In this document: one piece after another, positions 8,151-17,531 of the stretch
Position numbering within the stretch: the first letter of the stretch is position 1
Layout: each line of letters starts with the position of its first letter
Source of the DNA: Oleiagrimonas sp964608595
GTDB taxonomy: Bacteria > Pseudomonadota > Gammaproteobacteria > Xanthomonadales > Rhodanobacteraceae
Length of the DNA: 64,000 nt
Assembly: GCA_964608595.1 (NCBI GenBank)
Contig: CAZSOU010000005.1
Span: 1 to 64,000, forward strand
Direction of reading: 5' to 3'
Notes under the pieces: generated by a model
The model's input: only the letters and a program-made list of their open reading frames with translations
Database searches by the model: none
What the model was told of the DNA's origin: nothing
Made by a program: the position numbers and the translations under genes

Positions 8151-9533
8151 TTGAGCGTCCACGTCCGCAAGCTGCCGGGGCGGCATGATCTGTCGGCTCT
8201 GCCGGCCCGTTTTCCGACTCGCTATCCCTGCCTGCTGGAAAGCGTGGCGCACGGCACCGCGACGTCGCGCCGGGATCTGCTGCTCGCGTGTCCGACACGG
8301 CATTTGATGCTGGACCACGGTGGTCGGTTGACGCTTGACGGCGTCACGCAGGGCTCCGTCGATTTTCTTGCGGCGCTGGACGCGTTGTGGCGGCGGGAAA
8401 AAACCGCTCGGTCGAATGACGACCTGCCGTTTCATGGCGGCTGGGCCTTGTTTCTGGCCTACGAGCTGGCCGCTCAGATCGAATCGCGCCTGCGCCTGCC
8501 GGCGTGCACGGATGCGACGCCGCGTGCAGTCGCATTGCGTTGTCCGGCGGCCATCATCTTTGATCACCGCGCCCGCGAGACCATCCTGGTGGCCGAAGCG
8601 GGTCATGCCGATTTGCTGGAAGTCATGCAGCGCGATCTGCAGCAGGCGCCCGGCGTCGCTTTGGCACTGCCGTCCCTGCAACGCTTGACCGAGGATGACC
8701 CCGAATCGTTTCTCGCCGCTGTCGCGCAGGCGCATGAATATCTTGCTTCCGGCGACGTGTTTCAGGCCAACTTGTCACGCGCCTGGCGTGCCGATTTCGA
8801 CCGGCCGATCGAACCGGCGGCTGTTTACGCCGCGTTGAGTCAGGCCAACCCCGCGCCGTTCGCCGCCTTGTGGCAACAGCCCGGCTGGGCCATCGCCAGC
8901 TCCTCGCCCGAGCGCCTGGTTTCGGTGCGCAATGGCCACGCCCAGACCCGTCCCATCGCCGGCACGCGGCCGCGTTGCGCCGGGGATGACGACGCCGCAC
9001 GCATCCGCGAACTGAGCGCGCATCCCAAGGAACGTGCCGAGCACATCATGCTGGTGGATCTGGAGCGCAACGATCTGGGCCGGATCTGTCGTCCCGGAAG
9101 CATGCGTGTCGATGAATTGATGGTGGTGGAAAGCTACGCGCACGTACATCATCTGGTTTCCAACGTCGGGGGGCATCTGCGCGATGGCGTCACCCCGGGC
9201 GACGTCATTGGCGCCACCTTTCCCGGCGGCACCATCACTGGTTGCCCCAAGGTCCGCTGCATGGAAATCATCGCCGAACTGGAAGGTGAGGGCAGAGGCG
9301 CCTACACCGGCTCCATCGGCTATCTCGATCGCAACGGCGACATGGACCTCAATATCCTCATCCGCAGTCTGAGCATGGTGGGCGACACCGTACGCTTTCG
9401 GGCAGGTGCCGGTATCGTCATCGACTCGGTCGCCGAAAGGGAACTGGAAGAAACCCGCGCCAAGGCCCGCGGTCTGGTCAACGCCCTGGAGAATGTGCAT
9501 GACGACGCACGTACGTATCGACGGCAAGCCTGA
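8151..9533 (+). CDS. pabB: Aminodeoxychorismate synthase component I
   Basis: Chorismate-binding enzyme that with an amidotransferase makes 4-amino-4-deoxychorismate for folate. The C-terminal chorismate-binding domain is clear: GDVFQANLSR, PIAGTRPR, HPKERAEHIMLVDLERNDLG, ATFPGGTITGCPKVRCMEII and YTGSIGY. No ATG exists at the right place; TTG 8151 gives 460 aa, close to E. coli PabB. A GTG near 8243 is an alternative. pabC overlaps its end, giving both folate steps in one transcript. Confidence 0.92.
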   Translation: MSVHVRKLPGRHDLSALPARFPTRYPCLLESVAHGTATSRRDLLLACPTRHLMLDHGGRLTLDGVTQGSVDFLAALDALWRREKTARSNDDLPFHGGWALFLAYELAAQIESRLRLPACTDATPRAVALRCPAAIIFDHRARETILVAEAGHADLLEVMQRDLQQAPGVALALPSLQRLTEDDPESFLAAVAQAHEYLASGDVFQANLSRAWRADFDRPIEPAAVYAALSQANPAPFAALWQQPGWAIASSSPERLVSVRNGHAQTRPIAGTRPRCAGDDDAARIRELSAHPKERAEHIMLVDLERNDLGRICRPGSMRVDELMVVESYAHVHHLVSNVGGHLRDGVTPGDVIGATFPGGTITGCPKVRCMEIIAELEGEGRGAYTGSIGYLDRNGDMDLNILIRSLSMVGDTVRFRAGAGIVIDSVAERELEETRAKARGLVNALENVHDDARTYRRQA

Positions 9534-10323
9534 AACCGCCGTGGCGGCAACCGATCGCGGGTTCTGCTACGGCGATGGCCTGTTCGAAACGGTCTGGGTG
9601 AGCGACGGTCGCGCTCCGTTGTGGTCGCGACACATGGCGCGCTTGCACGACGGCTGCCGTCGTCTGTACCTGCCGCTGCCCGACCCGGATCAGCTGTGGC
9701 ACGAAGTGCGCCGCGCATCGGCGGGGCTGGGAAATGCCGTGGTGCGAATCACCTGGACACGCGGCACCGGTCCGCGAGGTTACGCCCCGCCGCGCGAGGC
9801 GCAACCGACGTGTGTGGTCCGTGCCGCCGCGCTCCCTTTGCCGCCGACGGATTGGTACCATCAAGGCATCCGGATGTACCTGTGCCAGACGCGCCTGGGC
9901 CTGCAGCCGGCGCTGGCGGGTCTGAAACACCTCAACCGACTGGAGCAGGTGCTGGCCCGGAACGAATGGCACGATGACACTGTGGGTGAGGGTTTGATGC
10001 TCGACCTTGAAGATCGCGTGGTCTCGGCGACTGCCGCCAATGTTTTTTTCGTCCGTGACGGATGCTTTTTCACACCTGTGCTGACCCGCTGCGGCGTGGC
10101 CGGCACGGCACGCGCCGAGGTACTCGAGCGGCGTGATGTCGAGGTTGTCGACACCGCGTTTGACGCGTTCATGGCGGCGGACGAAGTTTTCCTGACGTCC
10201 GCCGTGCGCGGCATCGTGCCGGTGCGTGAACTGGCGCACCACCGTTGGCGCGTGGGGCCTGCCACGCAGCAACTTCAGGCCGAGTGGAGTGCGCAAGGGC
10301 TGCCGCCGCAGGTGCGCGCATGA
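9499..10323 (+). CDS. pabC: Aminodeoxychorismate lyase (PLP fold-type IV)
   Basis: Splits aminodeoxychorismate to 4-aminobenzoate and pyruvate. The 274-aa protein shows RGFCYGDGLFETV near the N-terminus, LKHLNRLEQVLARNEW containing the PLP lysine region, and EDRVVSATAANVFFV. The ATG start overlaps the pabB end by 35 nt and has GGAG upstream. Its TGA overlaps the mltG ATG, so the three genes are probably coupled. Confidence 0.93.
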   Translation: MTTHVRIDGKPETAVAATDRGFCYGDGLFETVWVSDGRAPLWSRHMARLHDGCRRLYLPLPDPDQLWHEVRRASAGLGNAVVRITWTRGTGPRGYAPPREAQPTCVVRAAALPLPPTDWYHQGIRMYLCQTRLGLQPALAGLKHLNRLEQVLARNEWHDDTVGEGLMLDLEDRVVSATAANVFFVRDGCFFTPVLTRCGVAGTARAEVLERRDVEVVDTAFDAFMAADEVFLTSAVRGIVPVRELAHHRWRVGPATQQLQAEWSAQGLPPQVRA

Positions 10324-11357
10324 GATACATGCACGGTGGCGCCAAATTGCGCATTCTGCTGGGGCTGGTCCTGTTTGCGGTCATCGCGGGGGCCGGTATT
10401 TTCTGGCACGACTTTTCCCGCTTCGCGCACAGCCCGCTGGCCGTGCGCGGGCAACAACAGACGCTCGATATCGCACGCGGGTCCAGTTTCAAGCAGATCG
10501 TCCACACCATTCGACAGCGCAAATTGAGTTCGGCGCCGACGCAATATTGGCGTTTGCTGGCAATGCGCATGGGCGTGGCCGATTCACTTCAGGCCGGGGA
10601 ATACGCACTTCAACCGGGCATCACGGCAACGACCCTGCTGCACAACATGGCCACCGGCAAGGTCATGCACCACAGGATCACGCTCGTCGACGGCTGGACG
10701 TTCAACGAGGTACGTGCGGCCCTGGCCAAGGCACCCAAACTCGTTCACGACAGTGCCGCATTGAGCGATGCGCAAATCATGCAGCGCATCGGCGCCAAGG
10801 GCGAAAAACCGGAAGGGCGGTTTTTGCCCGAAACCTATGCCTACGTGAAGGGCGATTCCGATCTTTCCATGCTCAAGCGTGCGCATGAAGCCATGCAAAA
10901 GGTTCTGGCCGAGGAATGGAAGAATCGCGATACCTCGGTACCGCTGGATACGCCATATCAAGCGCTGATCCTGGCTTCGATCATCGAAAAGGAAACCGCC
11001 CGAGCCGACGAGCGTGCGCGCATCGCCGGCGTTTTCGAGCGTCGGCTGAAACTCGGCATGCCGCTGCAGACCGATCCGACCGTCATTTACGGCATGGGCG
11101 ACAAATACAAAGGCGACATCACCTACAAGGCCTTGCGCACCGACACGCCCTACAACACGTATCTGCACAAGGGTTTGCCGCCCACGCCGATTGCCATGCC
11201 CGGCAAACCCGCCATCCATGCCGCTTTGCATCCGGCGCAAGGGACGGCGCTGTATTTCGTGGCGCGCGGCGACGGCAGCGGGCGTCATGTGTTTTCCGAT
11301 ACGCTTGCCGAGCAGAACCGGGCGGTGGCGTGCCAGCAGTTGAAGCGGTGTCGGTGA
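10320..11357 (+). CDS. mltG: Endolytic murein transglycosylase
   Basis: Inner-membrane YceG-family enzyme that cuts nascent glycan strands and so sets peptidoglycan strand length. It is 345 aa with one N-terminal membrane segment (ILLGLVLFAVIAGAGIF), a LysM-like stretch, and the catalytic domain with LPETYAY, ASIIEKETA (catalytic Glu), DPTVIYGMG and YNTYLHKGLPPTPI. The start codon overlaps the pabC stop (ATGA). Confidence 0.95.
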   Translation: MRYMHGGAKLRILLGLVLFAVIAGAGIFWHDFSRFAHSPLAVRGQQQTLDIARGSSFKQIVHTIRQRKLSSAPTQYWRLLAMRMGVADSLQAGEYALQPGITATTLLHNMATGKVMHHRITLVDGWTFNEVRAALAKAPKLVHDSAALSDAQIMQRIGAKGEKPEGRFLPETYAYVKGDSDLSMLKRAHEAMQKVLAEEWKNRDTSVPLDTPYQALILASIIEKETARADERARIAGVFERRLKLGMPLQTDPTVIYGMGDKYKGDITYKALRTDTPYNTYLHKGLPPTPIAMPGKPAIHAALHPAQGTALYFVARGDGSGRHVFSDTLAEQNRAVACQQLKRCR

Positions 11358-11523
11358 TGAATGCAGGGTTTGGCAATTCGAATGCGTACGGGGCGGGATG
11401 GATGATGCGGGACTCGGAACACGACAGAACCGTGACCAGTGGTTCCGGACGCGGAGGTCGGACAACGCCACACGGGCTTTCGTCATGGCTTGACCGGGTT
11501 CCCGAGTCGCGGAGAGCACGCAC

Positions 11524-12156
11524 ATGACCAGCCTCTTCATCACCCTCGAAGGCGGCGAAGGCGCCGGCAAAAGCACATTGCTGAAGGGCCTGCGCGCGCA
11601 TCTCCAGACGCGAGGCATCGAGCCGGTTCTGACGCGCGAGCCTGGTGGAACCCCCTTCGGCGAAGCGGCGCGCAAGCTTTTTCTGGCTCATGATTACGGT
11701 GCATTGTGCGCTGAAGCGGAACTGCTGCTGGTATTCGCGGCGCGGGCACAGCATGTGCACGAGGTCATCGCACCAGCCCTCGCCGAGGGGCGGTGCGTGA
11801 TAGCGGACCGTTTCACGGATGCCAGCTATGCGTATCAAGGCGGCGGGCGCGGGCAGCCGGTCGAACGGATTCAGGCATTGGAGACATGGACCACGGGCAA
11901 TCTCGCGCCCGATCTGACGTTGTTGCTGGATATCCCCACGACGTTGGGCCGCGAGCGTATCGACGGCCGTGCGCCGCGTGATCGAATCGAGCGCGAGGCC
12001 GATGCGTTTTTTCACCGTGTTCGCGAGGCCTACCGGGCCCGTGCCGCCGCCGAACCGGAACGGTTTTGTCTGATCGATGCCAGTCAAGGCCCCGATGAAG
12101 TACTGGCGCGTGCCGTGGCCGCGATCAACCGCTTGATCGAGGCGAGGTCGACATGA
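11524..12156 (+). CDS. tmk: Thymidylate kinase
   Basis: Phosphorylates dTMP to dTDP. The 210-aa protein has the P-loop EGGEGAGKST, the REPGGTPFGEAAR loop and DRFTDASYAYQGGGR. The 166-nt gap after mltG shows no gene. The stop overlaps the holB start by 4 nt. Confidence 0.97.
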   Translation: MTSLFITLEGGEGAGKSTLLKGLRAHLQTRGIEPVLTREPGGTPFGEAARKLFLAHDYGALCAEAELLLVFAARAQHVHEVIAPALAEGRCVIADRFTDASYAYQGGGRGQPVERIQALETWTTGNLAPDLTLLLDIPTTLGRERIDGRAPRDRIEREADAFFHRVREAYRARAAAEPERFCLIDASQGPDEVLARAVAAINRLIEARST

Positions 12157-13094
12157 CTTTCGCGCCGCCATGGCACCAGGACGCGTGGGAACGCTTGTGC
12201 CAACGCCGCGATCGCGGTGCGATGCCGCATGCCTTGTTGCTGGCCGGTCCCGCCGGACTCGGCAAGCGTGCTTTTCTGGAACGCCTGCAGCGTGGCCTCC
12301 TGTGTGAGCAGCCGATCAACGGCGATGCCTGCGGTCAGTGCCGCGCATGCAACCTGCTGGATGCCGGGACGCATCCGGATCGCATCGACGTGCGTTTCGA
12401 GCTCAACACGTCCGGCAAGTTGCGCAAGGAAATCATCGTCAACCAGATTCGCGACCTGTCGGCGCATCTGGCAATGGCCAGCCAACTCGGCGGTTGGCAG
12501 GTCGCTTCCATCGATCCGGCCGACAGCTTGAATGCGGCAGCCGCCAATGCCTTGCTGAAAACCCTGGAAGAGCCGACGGCAGCCAGCGTACTGGTGCTGG
12601 TGGCCGACGCGCCATGGCGTCTGACGGCCACCATTCGCAGTCGCTGCCAGCGAATCGATTTTCGCCTGCCGCCGCAAGAACAGGCGCTTGCCTGGTTGCA
12701 GCAGGCCGGTGTGGCCGACGCGGCAGCCGTTCTGGAAGCAGCCGCGGGCAATCCGGGCCTTGCCCGATCCTGGGCGGAGCAGGGCATGTTGGACGAACGC
12801 CGCCAGGTGCAGTCGGATCTGGCCGCGCTGGCGCAGGGCAGGGGTGACATCTATACCGTGATGAAGCGCTGGACCGATGGCGATTCGCTGGCGCAACGCT
12901 TGTGGTTTGCCGCGCAAATGGTGGCCATGGAGGTTCGGGCGCGTGCGCTCGGTGATGCCGAAGTATTCGGCAGTCAACTGGACGACGAAGCACTCGGTCA
13001 CTGGTTCCATCAAGCCAATCGCGCGCGCGAAAGCCTGCGCGGACCGCTGCGCCCCGATCTGGTGGTGCTGGAACTGCTTTCGCAATGGCGTTGA
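12153..13094 (+). CDS. holB: DNA polymerase III delta' subunit
   Basis: Clamp-loader subunit. The 313-aa chain has an AAA+ fold with LLAGPAGLGKRAFLERL, a zinc-binding CGQCRACNLLDAGTHPD segment, NALLKTLEEP and the TIRSRCQR sensor-1/SRC motif. Follows tmk as in many gammaproteobacteria and overlaps the next gene by 10 nt. Confidence 0.95.
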   Translation: MTFAPPWHQDAWERLCQRRDRGAMPHALLLAGPAGLGKRAFLERLQRGLLCEQPINGDACGQCRACNLLDAGTHPDRIDVRFELNTSGKLRKEIIVNQIRDLSAHLAMASQLGGWQVASIDPADSLNAAAANALLKTLEEPTAASVLVLVADAPWRLTATIRSRCQRIDFRLPPQEQALAWLQQAGVADAAAVLEAAAGNPGLARSWAEQGMLDERRQVQSDLAALAQGRGDIYTVMKRWTDGDSLAQRLWFAAQMVAMEVRARALGDAEVFGSQLDDEALGHWFHQANRARESLRGPLRPDLVVLELLSQWR

Positions 13095-14065
13095 TTGCGT
13101 CTCTGACTGGTCTGCGCCTGTTGGTGGTAGCGCCCCATCCGGATGACGAATCGCTTGCGCTGGGCGGTTTGATTCAACAGGCCGTCCGCCAGCATGCCGA
13201 TATCACGCTTGTGCAAGTGACCAATGGCGACAACAATCCCTGGCCGCAACGTTATCTGGAAAAGCGTTGGCGGATCGGGTCGAAAGAACGCCACCGCTGG
13301 GGTTGCCGACGCAATGATGAAATGCTGGAAGCCATGCGCTGCCTTGGCCTGGGGGCGTCCACGCGGCGCTGTTTGGGTTGGCCCGACATGGGCGTGACGG
13401 CGCGACTGCAGGCCCACGGCGAGGAAAGCATTGCCCGCCTGATCGGTATTTTGCGCGATACCGCGCCGGACATGGTGGTTCTGCCGAGCCTGACCGATTC
13501 CCATCCCGACCATTCAGCGAGCCATGTCCTGATGCGACTGGCGATGCGCCACCTGCCACACGTGCCGACCAGTTACACCTATCACGTTCACGGCCGCCGA
13601 CACGGCGGCGGCGAGAGCTTGATCGTGCCATTGGACGATGCCATGCAGACCGCCAAGCGTCATGCCGTCCTTGCGCATCACACCCAGGTCGCAACGGCCC
13701 GGCGCCGCCTGCTGGCCAAGGTCACGGCCACGGAAATACTGCAGGCCCTGCCGCCATGGGACGTCGACGACGCCGTGCCTCGCATCGTCGCGTTTCCGTG
13801 GCGGCCCTTGCGCACCTGGCACCCGTGGCTGCAACTGACCCTGGCCCATCCGGACGGTATTCATGTCTGGTCCTGGCGCGACGCGCCGTTGAACGATCAT
13901 CACCGTCCCACCCGATGGTCCCTGCCGAGCACGATTCGACGCGGGCCGGTGTACGCGAAGCTGGAAATGCGATGCACGTCACCATGGATCTTCGATCACT
14001 GGGGCTGGCGCGACTTGACCCGGCCCGCTCGAGCGCGTCAAGCTGACCCGGCGGGTTCTGATTGA
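13085..14065 (+). CDS. PIG-L/LmbE-family deacetylase
   Basis: A 326-aa zinc-dependent N-deacetylase-like protein. The metal motif VVAPHPDDESLALGG is at residues 13-27 and the third ligand region SHPDHSASH near residue 140. Family members remove acetyl groups from N-acetylglucosamine lipids, or act in sugar-lipid or mycothiol-type pathways. The C-terminal 100 residues are tryptophan-rich and carry no known motif. It overlaps holB, which is not a common partner; it may act on a cell-envelope glycolipid, but the substrate is unknown. Confidence 0.8.
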   Translation: MALIASLTGLRLLVVAPHPDDESLALGGLIQQAVRQHADITLVQVTNGDNNPWPQRYLEKRWRIGSKERHRWGCRRNDEMLEAMRCLGLGASTRRCLGWPDMGVTARLQAHGEESIARLIGILRDTAPDMVVLPSLTDSHPDHSASHVLMRLAMRHLPHVPTSYTYHVHGRRHGGGESLIVPLDDAMQTAKRHAVLAHHTQVATARRRLLAKVTATEILQALPPWDVDDAVPRIVAFPWRPLRTWHPWLQLTLAHPDGIHVWSWRDAPLNDHHRPTRWSLPSTIRRGPVYAKLEMRCTSPWIFDHWGWRDLTRPARARQADPAGSD

Positions 14066-14119
14066 ATCGTCACGCCTGCGAAATACCACCGTTGCTCGCC
14101 GGACGCCTTCCGGGCGTGA

Positions 14120-14201
14120 GCCGCAGGAGCACATCTCGTGCGCGACAAGCAGGGTGCCGGCGAACGGCACATGGCGGCGCATGAGGTGCGCTTTTGCCGG
14201 C
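14120..14201. repeat. Palindromic repeat, family B, copy 1
   Basis: The arm AGGAGCACATCTCGTGCGCGA (14125-14145 region) pairs imperfectly with GCGCATGAGGTGCGCTTTTGCC (14177-14198). The same core occurs at 42616-42680 and 48781-48809. It lies between the PIG-L gene and the PilZ start and may form an RNA hairpin. Confidence 0.6.
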
Positions 14202-14254
14202 AAGCGTATCCTTCGGTTCGACCAGAGCTTCAAAACAACAGGGCAAGAGGATCA

Positions 14255-14611
14255 ATGGCCATGGCCAGCACCGCAAAACAAGGCATATTGTCGTTGAAAG
14301 TCAATGACAAGTCGGCACTTTACAACGCCTACATGAGCTACCTCAAAGGTGGCGGCCTGTTTGTTCCCACCACGCAGCACTACAGTCTGGGTGACGAAGT
14401 GGTATTACTGGTGACTCTGGTTGAAGCCAAGGAACGCTTGTCCGTTGCCGGCAAAGTCGTCTGGGTGACCCCGAAAGGTGCCGGCAACCGCACACCGGGC
14501 ATCGGAGTGCACTTCAACGAGGCCGGTGGGGACGGCGAAGCGGCACGCACCAAGATCGAAGCCATTCTGGGCGGCATGCTCAATGCCGAGCGCCCCACAC
14601 AGACGATGTGA
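14255..14611 (+). CDS. PilZ-domain protein
   Basis: A 118-aa PilZ protein of the type found beside tmk-holB in pseudomonads and xanthomonads, where it supports type IV pilus biogenesis. ILSLKVNDKSALYNAYMSYL and GGGLFVPT match the family, and VAGKVVWVTPKG and GIGVHF fit the beta barrel. The c-di-GMP arginine motif RxxxR is not evident, as in other pilus-type PilZ proteins. ATG 14255 with AAGAGG upstream was chosen over the longer frame from 14138, which runs through a repeat. Confidence 0.88.
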   Translation: MAMASTAKQGILSLKVNDKSALYNAYMSYLKGGGLFVPTTQHYSLGDEVVLLVTLVEAKERLSVAGKVVWVTPKGAGNRTPGIGVHFNEAGGDGEAARTKIEAILGGMLNAERPTQTM

Positions 14612-14886
14612 CGCCATGTCGGCGCCGACGATGCGCCTGAGCAGCTCGACACGGTTGGTGATACCCCGTTTGCGCCACGCACAAGGCACCATGCCATGGC
14701 GGTGTCGTCGGGGCGGAGCCGCCAGCCGCCCATCGGATCGTGTCACGAAGTGATTCGCCGCGGATGGCGACGTATCGATGCATCCTCACATTGTGACTAT
14801 TCCGGTTTTGTCCGTGACATGAGTCACGTTTTCGAGGACGTGACTTTCGGCATAGCCGGATTTCACGAAAAGTTAATGAAATTCGC
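14612..14886. other. Intergenic stretch without an evident gene
   Basis: No credible coding frame is visible. The region becomes AT-richer toward its right end, consistent with a promoter region for the protease gene. It contains two dyad-like GTGAC/GTCAC words (GTGACATGAGTCAC around 14812-14825), a possible operator. Confidence 0.4.
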
Positions 14887-14916
14887 TTGATTTTCGTTCT
14901 TCCGCCCGTCTAATGT
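14887..14916 (+). promoter_or_regulatory. Putative sigma70 promoter of the M4 protease gene
   Basis: TTGATT (14887-14892) and TAATGT (14911-14916) are separated by 18 nt in the most AT-rich part of the gap. This would give a leader of about 240 nt before the ATG at 15165. A 33-codon frame beginning at ATG 14947 after GGGAGG lies in that leader; it may be chance. Confidence 0.5.
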
Positions 14917-15164
14917 CGACCTGTCCGCCAACGGGGAGGTTGACGGATGCTTCATAGCCGCGCAGTTCCTTGGGGAGAACCGCGTCCTTCCAAGCCCGCA
15001 AACCCGCATTTCTATGGACTCAGGGGAGATGCGAACCGCCGGGCGATATGAAGCGATCAACAGCACGACAAAAGCAGGGCGTTGCACATCAGCAGCGCCG
15101 TTTTCATGGGCCTTCGCGGACCGTGACGGGTTCGTTTGCCCGAAATTTGGAGGAGAAGTTTGTC

Positions 15165-17093
15165 ATGCATCACCCTAATCGTTTGAAATTGCTCGCGGCG
15201 GCCATCGGTGCTGTCGCCATGTCGACCGCATCCGCGGCAAGCGTGGATCATCTTCATGCTCACAAAGTCGCGCCGGCACCCGTCGCCAGGGTGGCGACGC
15301 AGCTGGGCCTGACTTCGCAGTCGACATTGAAGCCGAGGTTCGCCCGGCCGGGCGCCAATGGTTTGTCCACCGTGCGGATGCAGCAGATGTACCGCGGCGT
15401 TCCCGTATACGGGCGCAGTGTCGCCGTTGACAAGACCGCGCAAGGCGTCGCCACGGAAGTCTCCGGCGCCCTGGAAAAAGGCATTGCCGCGCAGTTGGCC
15501 TCCGTGAAGCCACGCCTGAGCAAGCGTCAGGCACAAGCTGCCCTGAAACGGCACGTTCAGGTCAAATCGTTCAATTTCGGCCGTACCACCTACAACAAGC
15601 AGACCAAACTGTACGTGTATCCGGGTCAGAAAAAGGGCCAGAACGCGAAGCTCGTGTATCTGACCTCCTACGTCGTTGCCGGATCGGGCAAGGTGTCACG
15701 TCCGACGGCCATCGTCGACGCCGACACCGGCGCCATCATCAAGCAATGGGACGGCTTGACGACCGATCAGTTGATCGATGCCAACGGCCCCGGCGGCAAT
15801 CAGAAAACCGGGATTTATTACTGGGGTCAGGACGGGCTCCCGCCGTTGATTGCCACCAAGAGCAATGGCACCTGCTACCTCTACAACGATGACGTGCGCA
15901 CGTACGACATGAACAACTCGCAGTCCGGTTCCGGCACGCTGGTGAGCTTCACCTGTCCGACGCATACGGGTCAGACTGTCAATGGCGGCTACTCCGCAGC
16001 CAATGATGCGCACCATTTCGGCCAGGTCGTGCACGACATGTACCAGCAATGGTTCGGTACCCCGCCGCTCAATCAGGTGCTGCTGATGCGCGTGCATTAC
16101 GGCTACAACTACGAGAACGCGTTCTGGGACGGCACCGCGATGCACTTCGGCGACGGCGCCAGCACGTTTTATCCGCTGGTGGCCCTGGATGTGACCAGCC
16201 ACGAAATCAGCCATGGTTTCACCGAGCAGCATTCGGGCCTGCAGTACACCGGACAATCCGGCGGCATGAACGAGGCTTTTTCGGACATGGCCGGTGAAGC
16301 GGCGGAGTATTTCGATCGCGGCTCCAACGACTGGCTGGTCGGTACCGAAATCTTCAAGGGCAACGGCGCCTTGCGCTACATGTGCAACCCGACCCGCGAC
16401 GGCGGCTCCATCGACAACGCCGCCGATTACTATCCCGGCCTGGACGTGCATTACTCCAGCGGCGTCTACAACAAGGCCTTCTGCGTTCTCGCCAAGACCA
16501 GCGGTTGGAACACCAAATCGGCTTTTGCGGTGTTCGAGCGCGCCAATGCGCTTTACTGGAGTGCTGACGCGACGTTCGATTCCGGCGCATGTGGTGTCGA
16601 AAGTGCCGCCACTGATCTGGGCCGCGACGAGCAGGACGTCATCGACGCCTTCAGCGCGGTCGGCGTGACGTGCCCCGGCACAGGCGGTGATCCCGGCGAC
16701 CCCGGTGATCCCGGCGATCCCGGCGATGGTGGTGACGGTGGCAACCCCGGCGGCGTGTTCGAGAATCCGATGAATCTGAACATCCCCGACGGTGGCCAGG
16801 CGTCCAGCTGGATCAACGTGAGCGGCGAGCCCGGTTCGGCCCCGTCGGACATGAAGGTTCACGTGAAAGTCGTGCATCCGTATCGTGGCGATCTGCGTAT
16901 CACCCTGTACGCTCCGAATGGAGCGTCCGTGGTACTGAAGCAGCCCGATTACTACGATTATGCCGACAATGTCGACCAGACCTGGACCGTCAATGCCTCG
17001 TCGGTGCAGGGCAACGGCAAATGGAGGCTCAAGGTCGAAGACGTGTACCGTGGTTACACGGGCTATCAAGACGATTGGTCGCTCGAGTTCTGA
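15165..17093 (+). CDS. Secreted M4 (thermolysin-like) metalloprotease with P-domain
   Basis: A 642-aa exported neutral protease. It has a signal peptide (LKLLAAAIGAVAMSTASA), a propeptide of about 170 residues with FTP/PepSY features, and the catalytic domain with DVTSHEISHGFTE (HExxH zinc ligands and catalytic Glu) and GGMNEAFSDM supplying the third ligand. A Gly-Asp-Pro linker (GDPGDPGDPGDPGDGGDGG) leads to a C-terminal proprotein-convertase P-domain ending WSLEF. The start follows GGAGGAG. P-domains in such secreted proteases are often removed on maturation. It is monocistronic, closed by a strong terminator, and likely serves extracellular protein degradation. Confidence 0.93.
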   Translation: MHHPNRLKLLAAAIGAVAMSTASAASVDHLHAHKVAPAPVARVATQLGLTSQSTLKPRFARPGANGLSTVRMQQMYRGVPVYGRSVAVDKTAQGVATEVSGALEKGIAAQLASVKPRLSKRQAQAALKRHVQVKSFNFGRTTYNKQTKLYVYPGQKKGQNAKLVYLTSYVVAGSGKVSRPTAIVDADTGAIIKQWDGLTTDQLIDANGPGGNQKTGIYYWGQDGLPPLIATKSNGTCYLYNDDVRTYDMNNSQSGSGTLVSFTCPTHTGQTVNGGYSAANDAHHFGQVVHDMYQQWFGTPPLNQVLLMRVHYGYNYENAFWDGTAMHFGDGASTFYPLVALDVTSHEISHGFTEQHSGLQYTGQSGGMNEAFSDMAGEAAEYFDRGSNDWLVGTEIFKGNGALRYMCNPTRDGGSIDNAADYYPGLDVHYSSGVYNKAFCVLAKTSGWNTKSAFAVFERANALYWSADATFDSGACGVESAATDLGRDEQDVIDAFSAVGVTCPGTGGDPGDPGDPGDPGDGGDGGNPGGVFENPMNLNIPDGGQASSWINVSGEPGSAPSDMKVHVKVVHPYRGDLRITLYAPNGASVVLKQPDYYDYADNVDQTWTVNASSVQGNGKWRLKVEDVYRGYTGYQDDWSLEF

Positions 17094-17163
17094 GCCAGGC
17101 ATGTTCCGACGTGCCATGGATGGCACCAGGCATGATGGCGTCGGATGCGCCCATCATGCCGAT

Positions 17164-17196
17164 GCGCCGGCTGTCCACGCAGCCGGCGCGTTTTTT
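17164..17196 (+). terminator. Rho-independent terminator of the M4 protease gene
   Basis: GCGCCGGCTG and CAGCCGGCGC form a perfect 10-bp stem around a 6-nt loop, followed by GTTTTTT. Confidence 0.9.
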
Positions 17197-17212
17197 GTCG
17201 TTCCCGCAGACG

Positions 17213-17240
17213 CAACAAAAAAGCCACCGCGAGGGTGGCT
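17213..17240 (-). terminator. Rho-independent terminator of tRNA-Pro
   Basis: On the minus strand AAGCCACC and GGTGGCTT form a stem followed by TTTTTG, just downstream of the tRNA. Confidence 0.8.
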
Positions 17241-17257
17241 TGAATGCTTGAATCCAT

Positions 17258-17334
17258 TGGTCGGGGAGACAGGATTTGAACCTGCGACTTCTACGTCCCG
17301 AACGTAGCGCTCTACCAGGCTGAGCTACACCCCG
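17258..17334 (-). tRNA. tRNA-Pro (anticodon CGG)
   Basis: The minus strand reads CGGGGTGTAGCTCAGCCTGG, anticodon arm CTACG-TTCGGGA-CGTAG with anticodon CGG, T-arm GCAGG-TTCAAAT-CCTGT, acceptor CTCCCCG and encoded ACCA. Length 77 nt. One T-T mismatch in the acceptor stem. It decodes CCG, a frequent codon in this GC-rich genome. Confidence 0.95.
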
Positions 17335-17531
17335 ACGGGAGCCCGGCATGATAATGCGGTGGGCGATGGATGGCAATGGCTTGGCGCCCGATAACCGGTT
17401 TGGTGCAAATGCCGAGGCGCTCCTCGAGGGCCAGGCTCGCACATATGCGTCAGCGTTCGGCGCCATCCCGTCGCCAACGGCGCGGCGCACGTTAAACTAG
17501 GCGTTTGTTGCTTCCGACCCCAGGAGTTCCC

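Noticed and set aside
15696..17126. 476-codon minus-strand frame opposite the M4 protease gene
   Set aside because: Antisense artefact over a protease with signal peptide, HExxH and a terminator on the plus strand.
17258..17334. Integration site for a genomic island at tRNA-Pro
   Set aside because: No integrase gene, no repeated tRNA 3' end and no change in gene character were seen on either side.
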